A stretch of DNA of 38,700 bases from a virus, in the IMG/VR virus record IMGVR_UViG_3300034152_000594, positions 1 through 38,700 of that record, one strand, 5' to 3'. The position numbers were made by a program, and so were the translations under genes. The notes below the pieces were generated by a model. It worked only from the letters and a program-made list of their open reading frames with translations, made no database searches and had not been told where the DNA came from. This document shows, piece after piece, positions 24,675-33,331 of this stretch (positions within the stretch are counted from its first letter, which is position 1; every line of letters starts with the position of its first letter).

Positions 24675-25328
24675 TTATCCAACTGGCGGGAGGCACTTTC
24701 GCCCCCTTTGATGTTGTTTCATATTGCCCATCGTCCCTCGAATGACCACGCCGCACTTATCGCAAACACGCTCAACCTTACCCTTTTCTTTGTTCAACCA
24801 AGCGTTCATCTCCCTGTTCCGAGCCTTGGCCCGTTCGCTTGACTCTTGCCTTGCAGCGTCAGACAACAATGGATGGCCTCCATGCTCCCTCCATTGTCTT
24901 TGCAGACTACGACCACGCTCAGACCAAGCTTGTCTTGCCTTTTCAGTATTGAAATCCCCGTTTGCCCAGCGACGCTTCATTTGCTCAGAAAGAAAATAAC
25001 GCCCTTCTTCCGTTTTCGTCCAATGGTACTCATGTACAGCGGCGCGAATAGATTCAAATTTTCGCGAACTCATATTGGGCGCCCGCCCGCTCATAAGGAC
25101 AAGAGCCGCCGCCGTTCCTTTGCAAGGAAACATCTTGAAAAGAAGCCTGTGCGCCAACCAATGTTCCCTCAGCGTAAGCGGAACAGTTTTTATATTATTT
25201 TTTTTATCCTGCCAAAAGCAGACGGGAAAATAGTGATGCCATTCGTATTTTTCCGCCGAGTTCAAATCTTTAGCCTCGCGCTGCTTGGCTCTTGCGATGA
25301 GACTTAAATATGCTTGCCTATAGTCCAT
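24675..25328 (-). CDS. HNH endonuclease, probable mobile (homing) type
   Basis: 217 residues from the ATG at 25328; a TTG at 25346 would add six residues. The HNH core is near the N-terminus: YEWHHYFPVCFW with His31-His32, Asn44/45, then LTLREHWLAHRLLFKMF. This is the phage HNH pattern where 'LT.REH..AH.LL' follows the nuclease loop. Middle helices with MKRRWANGDFNTEKARQAWS look like NUMOD-type DNA-binding repeats. The end has a CDKCG...H...C zinc-binding pattern. Overlaps the upstream gene by 11 bases. Likely a free-standing homing nuclease in the cargo cassette. Confidence 0.75.
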   Translation of the reverse strand: MDYRQAYLSLIARAKQREAKDLNSAEKYEWHHYFPVCFWQDKKNNIKTVPLTLREHWLAHRLLFKMFPCKGTAAALVLMSGRAPNMSSRKFESIRAAVHEYHWTKTEEGRYFLSEQMKRRWANGDFNTEKARQAWSERGRSLQRQWREHGGHPLLSDAARQESSERAKARNREMNAWLNKEKGKVERVCDKCGVVIRGTMGNMKQHQRGRKCLPPVG

Positions 25329-25671
25329 CGTTTTTCTTGCCCTCAACGCGCTTGATAATGGAGCGGGCCCACCTTTCTCCTTCCCTGCCTCCCCACATCA
25401 TCATCGAAATAAATCCAGCATCGTCTTCACCGCCGGAAAAGTTTTTTCGATGGCGAGAGAAGAAAGCTGCCATCCGTTTAATAATTTCATAACTCACTTT
25501 CTCGCCATTAGCAAGACTTGTAGCCCGCGCCACGCCACTACCAATCCCCTGCTTACCAGCTTCCTGCGTCGTTAAACCTCCCTTACCATGCTTCTTTCGC
25601 AGCTCAAGACCGCGACGAGCCGCAGCTTGTACTGCCTTAGGAGGGGCGAAGCTTTCCGCATCGCCCCTCAT
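25318..25671 (-). CDS. Small basic phage protein of the PPKAV...GLELR type
   Basis: 117 residues. Phrases FAPPKAVQAAARRGLELRKK, GVARATSLANGEKVSYEIIK and RMAAFFSRHRKNF, then a GG.E.....MMMWGG region, recur in small proteins and domains of many large and cyanobacterial phages. Function is unknown; the pattern suggests a compact domain with conserved Trp-Gly-Gly. Overlaps the preceding DUF6496-like gene by four bases (ATGA). The two probably travel together. Confidence 0.65.
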   Translation of the reverse strand: MRGDAESFAPPKAVQAAARRGLELRKKHGKGGLTTQEAGKQGIGSGVARATSLANGEKVSYEIIKRMAAFFSRHRKNFSGGEDDAGFISMMMWGGREGERWARSIIKRVEGKKNDGL

Positions 25672-25922
25672 TTCTTTTTTCTTTTATCCTCAGCCAGTTT
25701 TTTCAAATAGCCACGACAACGTGACTCTCCAGGCCCCATCATTTCATCAATGTAGCCAGCAATATACTCATCGCTTTTTCCTTTCTTGGAAACACCAGCC
25801 TCACTAAGCGCAATTGCCATGGCTTGACGCGGATCTGTCACCTTTTCGCCAGAACTGCTCTTCAGTGTTCCGGCCTTAAATTCGTTCATCACCTTGCGAA
25901 TTTTCGCTCTACGTCCAGTCAT
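25668..25922 (-). CDS. DUF6496-like small basic protein
   Basis: 84 residues. The motif KVMNEFKAGTLKSSSGEKVT followed by DPRQAMAIALSEAG is the DUF6496 signature (a (R/K)VM.EFK.G.L.SG...V..R.QAIAIALSEA pattern). The C-terminus is very basic (YLKKLAEDKRKKK). Standalone and fused copies are widespread in phages, function unknown. It overlaps the next gene by four bases and follows the methyltransferase after 35 bases. Confidence 0.75.
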   Translation of the reverse strand: MTGRRAKIRKVMNEFKAGTLKSSSGEKVTDPRQAMAIALSEAGVSKKGKSDEYIAGYIDEMMGPGESRCRGYLKKLAEDKRKKK

Positions 25923-25957
25923 GGCTTGATTGCGCTCATTACTTAATAAATCTTAAG

Positions 25958-26677
25958 TTATTCAGGCTCCACTAGAAGACCATCAAAATTCTTCGATGCC
26001 CAAAACAGACCAAGTTGTTCTCCTGCCGTATATTCATACAGCACACGAAAACCTTGCTCTTTTAACAATTTCGCCAATTCAACCATAGAAAGACGCCCCT
26101 TAAAATCCGCTAGAAATTCCGGCGTGTTTTCTTCAAACATGAACGTCCCCATTCCTTGCGTTCCCACGCCATTGTGGAATTCTCCAATGATCGTTTCGAT
26201 TTGATCGAGCTTGGTGCAAGTGTAGAGAGCAGGAAACTCCGCCCCTTCCGCATCAATCTTGATCCAATTCGGCTCATATTTTTCAATGGCCTCATCAAGA
26301 GAAATGGAAGGAACAACTTCTCCGAGGCCAGTAACACTGCAACCCCCGCCAGAATTAACGGCATCATCACTCGGTTCAAACCGCACCTCCACTTGCTTGT
26401 CGCTCCTGGAGACCGCCGCCCGAACCACTTCAGACTTGTCTCCTAGCTCTTTCAAATTAGAAGCTGCCAAGTCGTAATTCTCTTGATTGGGCTCAAAAGA
26501 AACAATTTTTTCCGCATTGCAACGAAATGCCTTCAATGCAAAGCAACCAATGTGACCCCCCACATCGAGAATACGCTTGCCGGACAAATCACCAAGCTCA
26601 TATTCATTTTGCCTTACGACAAAATCAAAAATCGATGCGTCGTAGGTGTTTTCGCGAAAACGAAACTGCATGATCAA
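25958..26677 (-). CDS. FkbM-family SAM-dependent methyltransferase
   Basis: 239 residues. SAM-binding motif I is GKRILDVGGHIGCFALKAF (about 34-52), then IVSFEPNQENYDLAASNL with the acidic ribose-binding residue. VVRAAVS and the post-motif NWIKIDAEGAEFPAL (about 136-150) are diagnostic of FkbM enzymes. These usually O-methylate sugars or glycans. The start overlaps the stop of the glycosyltransferase gene by four bases (ATGA), so the two are translationally coupled and probably act on the same glycan. Target (virion glycan, host surface or a modified protein) is unknown. Confidence 0.85.
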   Translation of the reverse strand: MIMQFRFRENTYDASIFDFVVRQNEYELGDLSGKRILDVGGHIGCFALKAFRCNAEKIVSFEPNQENYDLAASNLKELGDKSEVVRAAVSRSDKQVEVRFEPSDDAVNSGGGCSVTGLGEVVPSISLDEAIEKYEPNWIKIDAEGAEFPALYTCTKLDQIETIIGEFHNGVGTQGMGTFMFEENTPEFLADFKGRLSMVELAKLLKEQGFRVLYEYTAGEQLGLFWASKNFDGLLVEPE

Positions 26678-27879
26678 GCCTCCTTAATTTTGCGCTTACG
26701 CTTGGGTTTGGGGGGTTCTACGAGAGTGCGATTGACAATTTGCAAGAATGCATTGCCAATCGTTTCCCATGAATACACGTCCTCTTGTGTCATCTGATAA
26801 CACCAGTCGGCCACTTTCTGAAGGTCGTCGCGATGCTCGTAGTAGTGATTCAAAATATCGGCCAAGCCATCTGCAGATGGCTGGCCCCTGTCCAAACCAT
26901 AATTGCAATCCACTTCCCAGCTCTCCACAGGAATCCGAGGAATGCCACGAAAGATCTCTTTCATTGATGTGTGGTCAGGCACAATTTGTGCCACGCCAGT
27001 AGCGGCATGTTCAAAATTGACCAGTCCCCAACCCTCTCCGATGCAAGTGTTAACCCCCACATCGGCACAGTTGTAAGCTCGATTCAAGGCATCCACAGGC
27101 AAGCATCGTGTCACATCAAACTGCCTAGAAGTGAGGATCATCCGCCCCGTAGGATCAATGCCCATGTCACGAGCCATGCGCTTGAACAATGGAATGATGT
27201 CCCACCCTTGATCCTTTGCCCCCATGTGCAGCCAAAGCTTTGCATCAGGCTTGTCCACGGCAAATTTCAAAAATCCACGAATCGTAATATCAATCCGTTT
27301 CCGTGGCTGATTGCGATTGCCATTAAAAACAATAAATTGATCGGGATCAATTTTGAATTCTTCGCGACAAGCAGCTTTGTCCATTTTGAAGAAATCTTTC
27401 CTTTCGATGCCATGCGGAATCACGTCACAAGGCATGTCACAACCAGCTTTACGCACTTCCTCTAGCCCAAACTGCGTGTAAGTGCCCATGCCATCCCATT
27501 CTTGGCATTCCTTAAACACATCAGGGAAGAAGCCATAGCTATCCACTGGGAAGTAGCCGTACCATTTGAAGTCAAGCTCTTCCTTTACACGCTTGGCAAC
27601 ATTCCAAAGATTATTCAAAATCCAAATGTCATTGACAGCAAGCACCATGTCCGGCTTCTCTTTCTGAAGCACTTCAACAATTCGATGCGTTCCGAATGGA
27701 TCGCTACCGCCTGGCATTGCTGGATACATCCGGTAGGGGAGATCATGGGGGTCGCCCCACCAGTTGGAGCAAAGTGCCACCACTTCATGCTCTTGACTCA
27801 GTTGTGCAGTGAGTTTTTCACCAACACGCCCAAATCCGGTTTGCACCGCAAGGTCACCAACGTACAAAATTTTGGCCAC
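26674..27879 (-). CDS. GT-B glycosyltransferase (GT4-like)
   Basis: 401 residues from GTG at 27879, where the protein begins (M)AKILYVGDLAVQTGFGRVG like other GT4 enzymes; an upstream ATG at 27945 adds 22 unusual residues overlapping the HNH/AP2 gene. N-terminal Rossmann domain is followed by the C-terminal donor domain: FIVFNGNRNQPRKRIDITIR, DAKLWLHMGAKDQGW, then GVNTCIGEGWGLVNFEHAA with the EGWGL..-E family motif and VPDHTSMKEIF. Basic tail PKPKRKRKIK. Coupled to the FkbM methyltransferase. Transfers a sugar from a nucleotide donor; acceptor unknown. Confidence 0.85.
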   Translation of the reverse strand: MAKILYVGDLAVQTGFGRVGEKLTAQLSQEHEVVALCSNWWGDPHDLPYRMYPAMPGGSDPFGTHRIVEVLQKEKPDMVLAVNDIWILNNLWNVAKRVKEELDFKWYGYFPVDSYGFFPDVFKECQEWDGMGTYTQFGLEEVRKAGCDMPCDVIPHGIERKDFFKMDKAACREEFKIDPDQFIVFNGNRNQPRKRIDITIRGFLKFAVDKPDAKLWLHMGAKDQGWDIIPLFKRMARDMGIDPTGRMILTSRQFDVTRCLPVDALNRAYNCADVGVNTCIGEGWGLVNFEHAATGVAQIVPDHTSMKEIFRGIPRIPVESWEVDCNYGLDRGQPSADGLADILNHYYEHRDDLQKVADWCYQMTQEDVYSWETIGNAFLQIVNRTLVEPPKPKRKRKIKEA

Positions 27880-27904
27880 GAAAAAAAACAAATCGCTGGC
27901 CAAA

Positions 27905-28420
27905 TCATAGTGGCAGTTTTTGTGGCAGGAAAAACTCTCCGGCATATGGCTTCACCACTGCTTCCCAAGCCGCAACTGCCTCTTCCCTAGAGTCAAAGGA
28001 CCCAATGTACCGTCCCCTATAGCGAGCTTCCCATTTGGTAGAAGCACCCCAAAACCGCGACCGTATCCCTCTCAGGCTAGATTTACAGTTGGCTTGGCAT
28101 CCAGCATTCCACTTATTTTCAGCTTCGCTTGCTAAGCGAAGATTTTCTGGTCGATTATCGGAAGGGTCTCGGTTGATGTGGTCAATCTCCCAGCCAAGAC
28201 TATCAATGCCATAAGCCAAGTAATACACAATCCTGTGATAGCCATAGTGTTTCCTTTTCAGGCAAACCTGACTGTGACGCTTGCCTCCCGATCTTCCCGC
28301 TTTAGCGCCAACTGCAATTCTGGGATGTGGCGATTTTTTCCACACAAGGACGCCTCCCTCTTCCAGTTTCAAATACTCGTCAATGAGGTCAGTCGGTAAC
28401 GGCTTTCTTGCTTTTGCCAT
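27905..28420 (-). CDS. HNH endonuclease with AP2 DNA-binding domain
   Basis: 171 residues. The HNH core at about 60-105 has YHRIVYYLAYG, WEIDHINRDPSDNRPENLRL (Asp80-His81, Asn83, Asn93) and a following Asn. Residues 115-160 form an AP2-like domain: LRGIRSRFWGASTKWEARYR, RYIGSFDSREEAVAAWE. This pairing is a common phage homing endonuclease. It is wedged between the minor head gene and the glycosyltransferase, consistent with insertion. The glycosyltransferase start is just after it. Confidence 0.85.
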   Translation of the reverse strand: MAKARKPLPTDLIDEYLKLEEGGVLVWKKSPHPRIAVGAKAGRSGGKRHSQVCLKRKHYGYHRIVYYLAYGIDSLGWEIDHINRDPSDNRPENLRLASEAENKWNAGCQANCKSSLRGIRSRFWGASTKWEARYRGRYIGSFDSREEAVAAWEAVVKPYAGEFFLPQKLPL

Positions 28421-28447
28421 TTCCCTTGGGGAGCGAGAGATGCCATC

Positions 28448-29110
28448 TTACACTGCGACACCAATCCCAGCCCCTCGCTTGTACTCCACAGAACATTTGC
28501 AATTGCTGCGGCACTCACACCTCTGGCCAGGCAGTGGCAAACTGCCAATCGGACGGAGTCCCATTGCCGCATAACGCAAACAGTCATCACAATGCGCCGC
28601 CTGTGCATCAAGGCGACGCCGCATCATTGAATATCCTTGTTTGGCTTGTCGAATACTGGCACCCTCCCAGTAGCTGCCTCGAACAGACTCAGCGTATAGC
28701 TGCACACGAGCAAGAGCCATGGCAGGAGAAACGCGGCCAGCCAAAATATCACTAGCAAAACCTTGCAAATAACGATATTCCGCACGAAGCCTTTGACCGA
28801 TGCGACCATATTCCGCAGGCCCCATTCCAGACTTGCCACCATGGCCAAGCACTGTTGCCTGAATATGAGAATTTTTAATTGCTTCGCGGACACTGCTTTG
28901 CCATTGGTCAATCGTAATGTTCCCATCAATCAACATTCTCGTAAAACGCTTCAAGCTGTCGCCAAGATTAGCAATGCGCCCGTCAATTAAAGCTGCAACA
29001 GCCTTTTCGCTCATGAAGCGACCATTGGGGCGCCGATAGCGCCCCAGCTTCGGATCGTAGCTCCAATCCGCATCAAACCTCGGCCAAGAGTCACTTAGAG
29101 GGCTCAGCAT
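28448..29110 (-). CDS. Minor head/head morphogenesis protein (SPP1 gp7-like)
   Basis: 220 residues from the ATG at 29110, chosen because GGAGG lies five bases before it; a longer reading frame starts at 29182. The order fits phage head morphogenesis proteins: helices ALIDGRIANLGDSLKRFTRM, ITIDQWQSSVREAIKNSHIQ, LQGFASDILAGRVSPAMALA. It ends in a Cys cluster (HCDDCLRYAAMGLRP ... PGQRCECRSNCKCSV) that may bind zinc. Overlaps the end of the portal gene by 20 bases, which fits coupled translation. Probably enters the procapsid with the portal. The Cys cluster is denser than usual. Confidence 0.7.
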   Translation of the reverse strand: MLSPLSDSWPRFDADWSYDPKLGRYRRPNGRFMSEKAVAALIDGRIANLGDSLKRFTRMLIDGNITIDQWQSSVREAIKNSHIQATVLGHGGKSGMGPAEYGRIGQRLRAEYRYLQGFASDILAGRVSPAMALARVQLYAESVRGSYWEGASIRQAKQGYSMMRRRLDAQAAHCDDCLRYAAMGLRPIGSLPLPGQRCECRSNCKCSVEYKRGAGIGVAV

Positions 29111-31184
29111 CTTCTGCCTCCAGAATGTCCTTAAACCGTTCAGGAGCTTGTTGCTTCCATTCAGACAAAGCCGCCTGCACATCCTCCTCCGTCACAAGAG
29201 AAGCTTCGTCAATGTCAGACAGAATTAGCCCTTCTGCTTTGATTGGCTCAATTGCATCCACTTTGCTGCTGACCATTTTGGCCTTTCCCTTGCGATTGGC
29301 ATTGGGATCTTTTCTGCGCTTTCGAGCCACAATCGTCTTCCTGGCTTCCTTTGACATGCCTTGCGCTTTTGCTTCTGGCAAGCATTTTGGCTTGCCCTCG
29401 CCCTTTTCACGCGCTCCACATGGACCAAGGATTTCACCATTTGCGCCAATCCTCACCCATTTTTCCTTAAACCATTTGTCAAGATCATCTGCATGCAATT
29501 CTCCATCATCATTCTTAAATGCGCCAGACAATGAACCATGCTTCTTCTTGTATGCCGCCTTGTAATGCTGTACGACATAGCCACTTGCATATGCTGACGG
29601 CCACACTTTGAATTTGCTTTTTGCTGCAGCAACTGCCGCGTTGTGCAAACTCTTGTCTGTAAATTTCACATCACCACGAATGTGCTCCAAGTCTCTTGGT
29701 AGGAACAACCCTGCTTCATCATTAACTGACTCTTCACTGTCTGTCGCATTGCGAGTGCCATCCATGGGCAACGTTCCATTGGCTTGATCCAAAGGATCGC
29801 GACCGCCAGGAGGAACATCACCTTTGGCAGCTTTCTCTGGTAACTCACGGCGAATGGACGGATCAATAGTGGTTTCAATGCTGTATTCGCTCTTCCCGAA
29901 TCGCGAATCAGCCACTTCCTGAGGAGTGAGCACTCCCACCTGAATGTAACGAGCATCGACTGCTGCAACACGCGCCCTCACGTCAGCAAGTTCGCGCTCA
30001 TTCATTTCAAATAATGGCTTCCAACCAATCCGCCAATTCTCTGGCAATTGTCCTTTTGTTGGGCCGTTTTTGCTCAACATCACATAGGTCATCAGTTTTT
30101 GTAGCTGACGACGCAGATGTGTTTCTTGATAATGATGACAAGTTTTCGCGAAATCACGCTCTTCGCTACGACCAGTGGCCCCTAGTCCCGAAGGGGACTG
30201 ACCGAAAAGCAATGTGTGAGGAATACCAGATGCCCCAATAATATCCACCCGAAGCTTTTCTAGGATTTCCGGCACACCCCCAAACTGCCTACCAACAAAT
30301 TCCAACTCTTCTTTTTCAGCATCAATCGCGTAGCCGCGATAGATGCTTTTGCTCATGTCATTTAGCTCCAAGCGATTCTTCACTTGACTTTCCTTACCAG
30401 CCGCCAGCATCGATGCCAGGCCGCGCACTTTATGGACAAAAACATCAAATTCAGTTAAAAGAGTGGCGATGCTGCTAGTGCCTGTGTAGTAATGCTTAAA
30501 ACTTTCATAGACACTCTGCAACACTGACATACCCCAGCCATAGTTCTTTTGACGCACTCGATATGGCAACCAAATGCCATCAAAACGCAAAATGCGATCT
30601 TTATGAATGCGAAACAAATTGGGCTGTTGAATTAGATCGCCAGAAATAATTTGATAATACGTTGCTTTGGAATAGTCGTAAAGACTTTCTTCGCTGATAA
30701 TTGGTGCGATTTGATGCCTGTCCAGACATTCCATTCCCTCAACAGAACGAATGTTGTTCCTATCGACAGGCATGTATGCAGGGCGACCATCGTCGATGTA
30801 AAGAACTAACGCACTGCCGCCATACAGTCGAGAGGTTTTTGCTGCTTCGTTGAAATACTGAAGAATTTCCAAATCTTCAATGGCTTGCTCCACGCCCGAT
30901 AGCGTTTGAGCATTGACGCCCTCTCCTCCAAACAAAATCTCAAAACCTTCGCGAGTGCATTCGTTAGCGACGAGATCCACAATGCGACGAGTGAGCCAAT
31001 GAACATAAAGACCCTCAAGGTCTTCCTTGTTCATGAAGGTGATGGCACTGACTGTCGTCCTTGTGGTTTTATCTCGACTGGTGCCCATGCCAGTGAAGAC
31101 ATTTTGCAAACCATCAATCCGTACGTCCTCTTGACCGTTATGACCAAGATTGACCACGCCGCCGCTTTCGGTGATATTTGCCAT
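29091..31184 (-). CDS. Portal protein with extra C-terminal domain
   Basis: 697 residues. Residues 1-480 match the DUF1073/portal family: MNKEDLEGLYVHWLTRRIVD, TREGFEI, QYFNEAAKTSRLYGGSALVL, NYGWGMSVLQSVYESFKHY, GIPHTLLFGQSPSGLGATGR with the Gly-rich loop. From about 494 an unrelated basic domain follows: KFTDKSLHNAAVAAAKSKFK, VWPSAYASGYVVQHYK, then KWFKEKWVRI...GPCGAREK...KPKCLPEAKAQ and ARKRRKDPNANRKGKAKM. The second half resembles DUF5872-type proteins usually found as separate genes. One open frame covers both. It reads leftwards, divergent from the terminase. Confidence 0.82.
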   Translation of the reverse strand: MANITESGGVVNLGHNGQEDVRIDGLQNVFTGMGTSRDKTTRTTVSAITFMNKEDLEGLYVHWLTRRIVDLVANECTREGFEILFGGEGVNAQTLSGVEQAIEDLEILQYFNEAAKTSRLYGGSALVLYIDDGRPAYMPVDRNNIRSVEGMECLDRHQIAPIISEESLYDYSKATYYQIISGDLIQQPNLFRIHKDRILRFDGIWLPYRVRQKNYGWGMSVLQSVYESFKHYYTGTSSIATLLTEFDVFVHKVRGLASMLAAGKESQVKNRLELNDMSKSIYRGYAIDAEKEELEFVGRQFGGVPEILEKLRVDIIGASGIPHTLLFGQSPSGLGATGRSEERDFAKTCHHYQETHLRRQLQKLMTYVMLSKNGPTKGQLPENWRIGWKPLFEMNERELADVRARVAAVDARYIQVGVLTPQEVADSRFGKSEYSIETTIDPSIRRELPEKAAKGDVPPGGRDPLDQANGTLPMDGTRNATDSEESVNDEAGLFLPRDLEHIRGDVKFTDKSLHNAAVAAAKSKFKVWPSAYASGYVVQHYKAAYKKKHGSLSGAFKNDDGELHADDLDKWFKEKWVRIGANGEILGPCGAREKGEGKPKCLPEAKAQGMSKEARKTIVARKRRKDPNANRKGKAKMVSSKVDAIEPIKAEGLILSDIDEASLVTEEDVQAALSEWKQQAPERFKDILEAEDAEPSK

Positions 31185-31219
31185 TGGAAGAAAAGCCTAT
31201 TGACACATTCTACGGGCTC

Positions 31220-31238
31220 GCTACCGTTAGCTGGTAGC
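31220..31238. promoter_or_regulatory. Inverted repeat in the divergent portal/terminase gap
   Basis: GCTACC-GTTAGCT-GGTAGC, perfect 6-bp arms, 7-base spacer. It lies in the 59-base gap between the portal start (31184) and the rightward gene at 31244, six bases before the latter. A TTGACA is at 31200-31205, but no convincing -10 is found 16-18 bases later. It may be an operator or a 5' leader hairpin; not resolvable from sequence. Confidence 0.35.
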
Positions 31239-31243
31239 ACAAC

Positions 31244-31762
31244 ATGCACAACATGGGCCTAGAGTGGACACTCACCAACGAAGAGAAGCTCGCCATTCAC
31301 GCCGAAGCTCGTCGCAGGCAGTCAGTCAATGAAGCGAAAAAACTTCGAGGCCGCAACAATGGCCCGGCAACAGGCCCTGAATCCTTGAGGGTGCATATCC
31401 TCGGAGCCGGCGGCGAAATGGCCGTAGCGAGCTTCTTGGGCATGAAAGACAAGGTGTTTGGCGATGTGGTGGCGAAACGCGGCTCCTGCGATCTACCACC
31501 AGACATCGACGTTAAAACTCGCGCTCGCCATTACTACGATCTGACTTGCCAATTTGACGAACTTCCCAGTAAAACCCTGGTGCTAGTAACCGTTGAGAAT
31601 AAACAAGTGATTCTCCATGGCTGGGCAAAAGCTCATGAGGCGATGCAGGAGAAATGGAAGCGAGAATATGTGAAGGGAAGAGCTTGCTATTTTTTACCAA
31701 AAGAACACCTTCGCCCTATACAATCTCTGAAAAACTACATAAATGATGATCTCCTGTTCTGA
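31244..31762 (+). CDS. PD-(D/E)XK-like protein in the small-terminase position
   Basis: 172 residues. A helical N-terminus (NEEKLAIHAEARRRQSVNEA) leads to a small nuclease-like core: GAGGEMAVASFLG with Glu58, then SCDLPPDIDVKTR with Asp83, Asp89 and Lys91, and LVLVTVENKQVILHGWA. The GE...D..DVK pattern resembles restriction-endonuclease-fold proteins. It overlaps the large terminase by 20 bases, where the small terminase usually lies. It could be a nuclease, or a terminase partner carrying this fold. Start Met1 or Met4 (31253). Confidence 0.55.
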   Translation: MHNMGLEWTLTNEEKLAIHAEARRRQSVNEAKKLRGRNNGPATGPESLRVHILGAGGEMAVASFLGMKDKVFGDVVAKRGSCDLPPDIDVKTRARHYYDLTCQFDELPSKTLVLVTVENKQVILHGWAKAHEAMQEKWKREYVKGRACYFLPKEHLRPIQSLKNYINDDLLF

Positions 31763-33110
31763 CTTCGCTAAACACGCCCTCAAGCTTGAACTCTATCCCA
31801 AACAAGCAGAAATTCTTGATAGTTTCTTTGCAGGGAAATACACACAAGCTACATGGGCGCTAGGAAGACGCAGCGGCAAAACACTCATGGCTGCAGTGGC
31901 ATGTGTCTACATTTGCTTTGTCCTAGAAGATGATTTCAAGAAAAAAGTTAGAAAAGGCGAAAAATGGTACGTTCTCACTGTTGCAAACAGTCAAGATCAA
32001 AGTCGCATCGCGCTAAATAATATTCGACAACTTATTCTTGACAGCCCATTCGCGCAAGAAATTGTTCGCGAAACTGCTGATCAATTAGAAATTTCTAATG
32101 GTTGCGTCTTTAAGGCCATCCCCACTTCAGGACGTGCAGCTAGAGGTCTTGCTTGTTGTGCCTGCGTATTTGACGAGCTTGCTTTTGCAGTGGATGGCGA
32201 TGCGAACAGTGGTGGTAAGGGAATTTATGACGCACTTTCGCCTGCAGTGGCTCAGTTTGGCGGCAATGGCAAAATCCTAGAGCTTTCTTCACCATGGCTT
32301 ACTGACGGCCTCTTCTATCAACACTTCAAAGAGGCTGCGTCAGGACGATTCCCCTATCTACAAGCCGTAAACCTCCCAACTTGGGAGATGAATCCCACAA
32401 TTAGTAGGGAATTTCTGGAGATGGAGCGCGAACGCGATCCAGAAAAGTTCAAGGTTGAATATGGCGCTCAATTTGCCGCCAATCTCTCCGCTCTCATTGC
32501 TAGCGATGTGGTGGATGCATGCGTGGATGACAAACGACATGCGCTTCCTCCCGTGGCAGCTCACCAGGGAAGCTATGTCTTAGCGCTAGACCCTGCTCGT
32601 GGCGGCGTTGGTCGTGATAATTACACTGCTTGCATTGTTCATTTTGAAGGCAACACTCTTGTTGTGGACAAATTCCACACATTTGCTGCAGATTTTGAAA
32701 TTAACGGCAGAAAAGAAGTGAATATCAATGCAGTGGAGGATTGGATTAAGGAACAGCATAAACTCTATGTGTTTGACAAAATTGTCATGGACCAATACAA
32801 CAGTGCCGGCACCATTCAAGCCCTTTCGGGAGAATTGCCTATTGAGGAACTCACTTGGACTATCAGCTCAAAAGTGAAAGCATTTTCAAAAATGCGGGAA
32901 TTGTTCAATGCAGGATTGGTCAATATTTACAATCACGAAAAGGCTTTGAATGAAATTAAAAACTTGACAGTTGTTTATAAAGCTGGTGGACAATGGTCCG
33001 TGAGCGGTGGCAAACAAACTGGAATTGATGACCACGCATTCGCCATGGCTGCAGCAATTTTTGCAGCAAATAAAGATGACGATGTGAATTGGTTGGAACA
33101 ATTCCTTTAG
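31743..33110 (+). CDS. terL: Terminase large subunit
   Basis: 455 residues. Walker A GRRSGKT at 41-47 and Walker B CVFDELAF at 141-148 give the ATPase that pumps DNA. The nuclease domain has ALDPARGG (Asp283), VMDQYNSAG (Asp350) and GIDDHAFA (Asp429/430), the three acidic metal positions. Start ATG at 31743 is followed directly by a second ATG. Overlaps the upstream gene by 20 bases. It reads away from the portal, whereas in most siphophages terminase and portal are co-directional. Confidence 0.95.
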   Translation: MMISCSDFAKHALKLELYPKQAEILDSFFAGKYTQATWALGRRSGKTLMAAVACVYICFVLEDDFKKKVRKGEKWYVLTVANSQDQSRIALNNIRQLILDSPFAQEIVRETADQLEISNGCVFKAIPTSGRAARGLACCACVFDELAFAVDGDANSGGKGIYDALSPAVAQFGGNGKILELSSPWLTDGLFYQHFKEAASGRFPYLQAVNLPTWEMNPTISREFLEMERERDPEKFKVEYGAQFAANLSALIASDVVDACVDDKRHALPPVAAHQGSYVLALDPARGGVGRDNYTACIVHFEGNTLVVDKFHTFAADFEINGRKEVNINAVEDWIKEQHKLYVFDKIVMDQYNSAGTIQALSGELPIEELTWTISSKVKAFSKMRELFNAGLVNIYNHEKALNEIKNLTVVYKAGGQWSVSGGKQTGIDDHAFAMAAAIFAANKDDDVNWLEQFL

Positions 33111-33121
33111 GATTGTGCTGG

Positions 33122-33331
33122 ATGACAACTAATTACAGTTCCGTGGCCAACATTCACCTCACTTACGAAGAGACCAAGTTCCTTGTGGCGTTGCTCAAGG
33201 TGAACAATCAAACTGCTTTACAACTTCTTAATGCAGAGCATTTGTATCGACCACGATTGTTGCCGAAGCTTCAAACTCTTGAACATTCCCTCAAAAGAAC
33301 CATCCTTGAAAATAAGGACGCGCTATCCTGA
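33122..33331 (+). CDS. Small hypothetical protein
   Basis: 69 residues from ATG 33122 (MTTNYSSVANIHLTYEETKF), with AGGA ten bases upstream; the frame is open further left but overlaps the terminase. Helical and charged (LYRPRLLPKLQTLEHSLKRT). Starts 11 bases after the terminase stop, so it is likely co-transcribed with it. No family recognised. Possibly a DNA-binding or packaging accessory from context only. Confidence 0.6.
   Translation: MTTNYSSVANIHLTYEETKFLVALLKVNNQTALQLLNAEHLYRPRLLPKLQTLEHSLKRTILENKDALS

Noticed and set aside
26648-26663. Palindrome GTTTTCGCGAAAAC
   Set aside because: Inside the methyltransferase coding sequence, and similar to the 33716 palindrome only in the TTCGCGAA core; probably chance.
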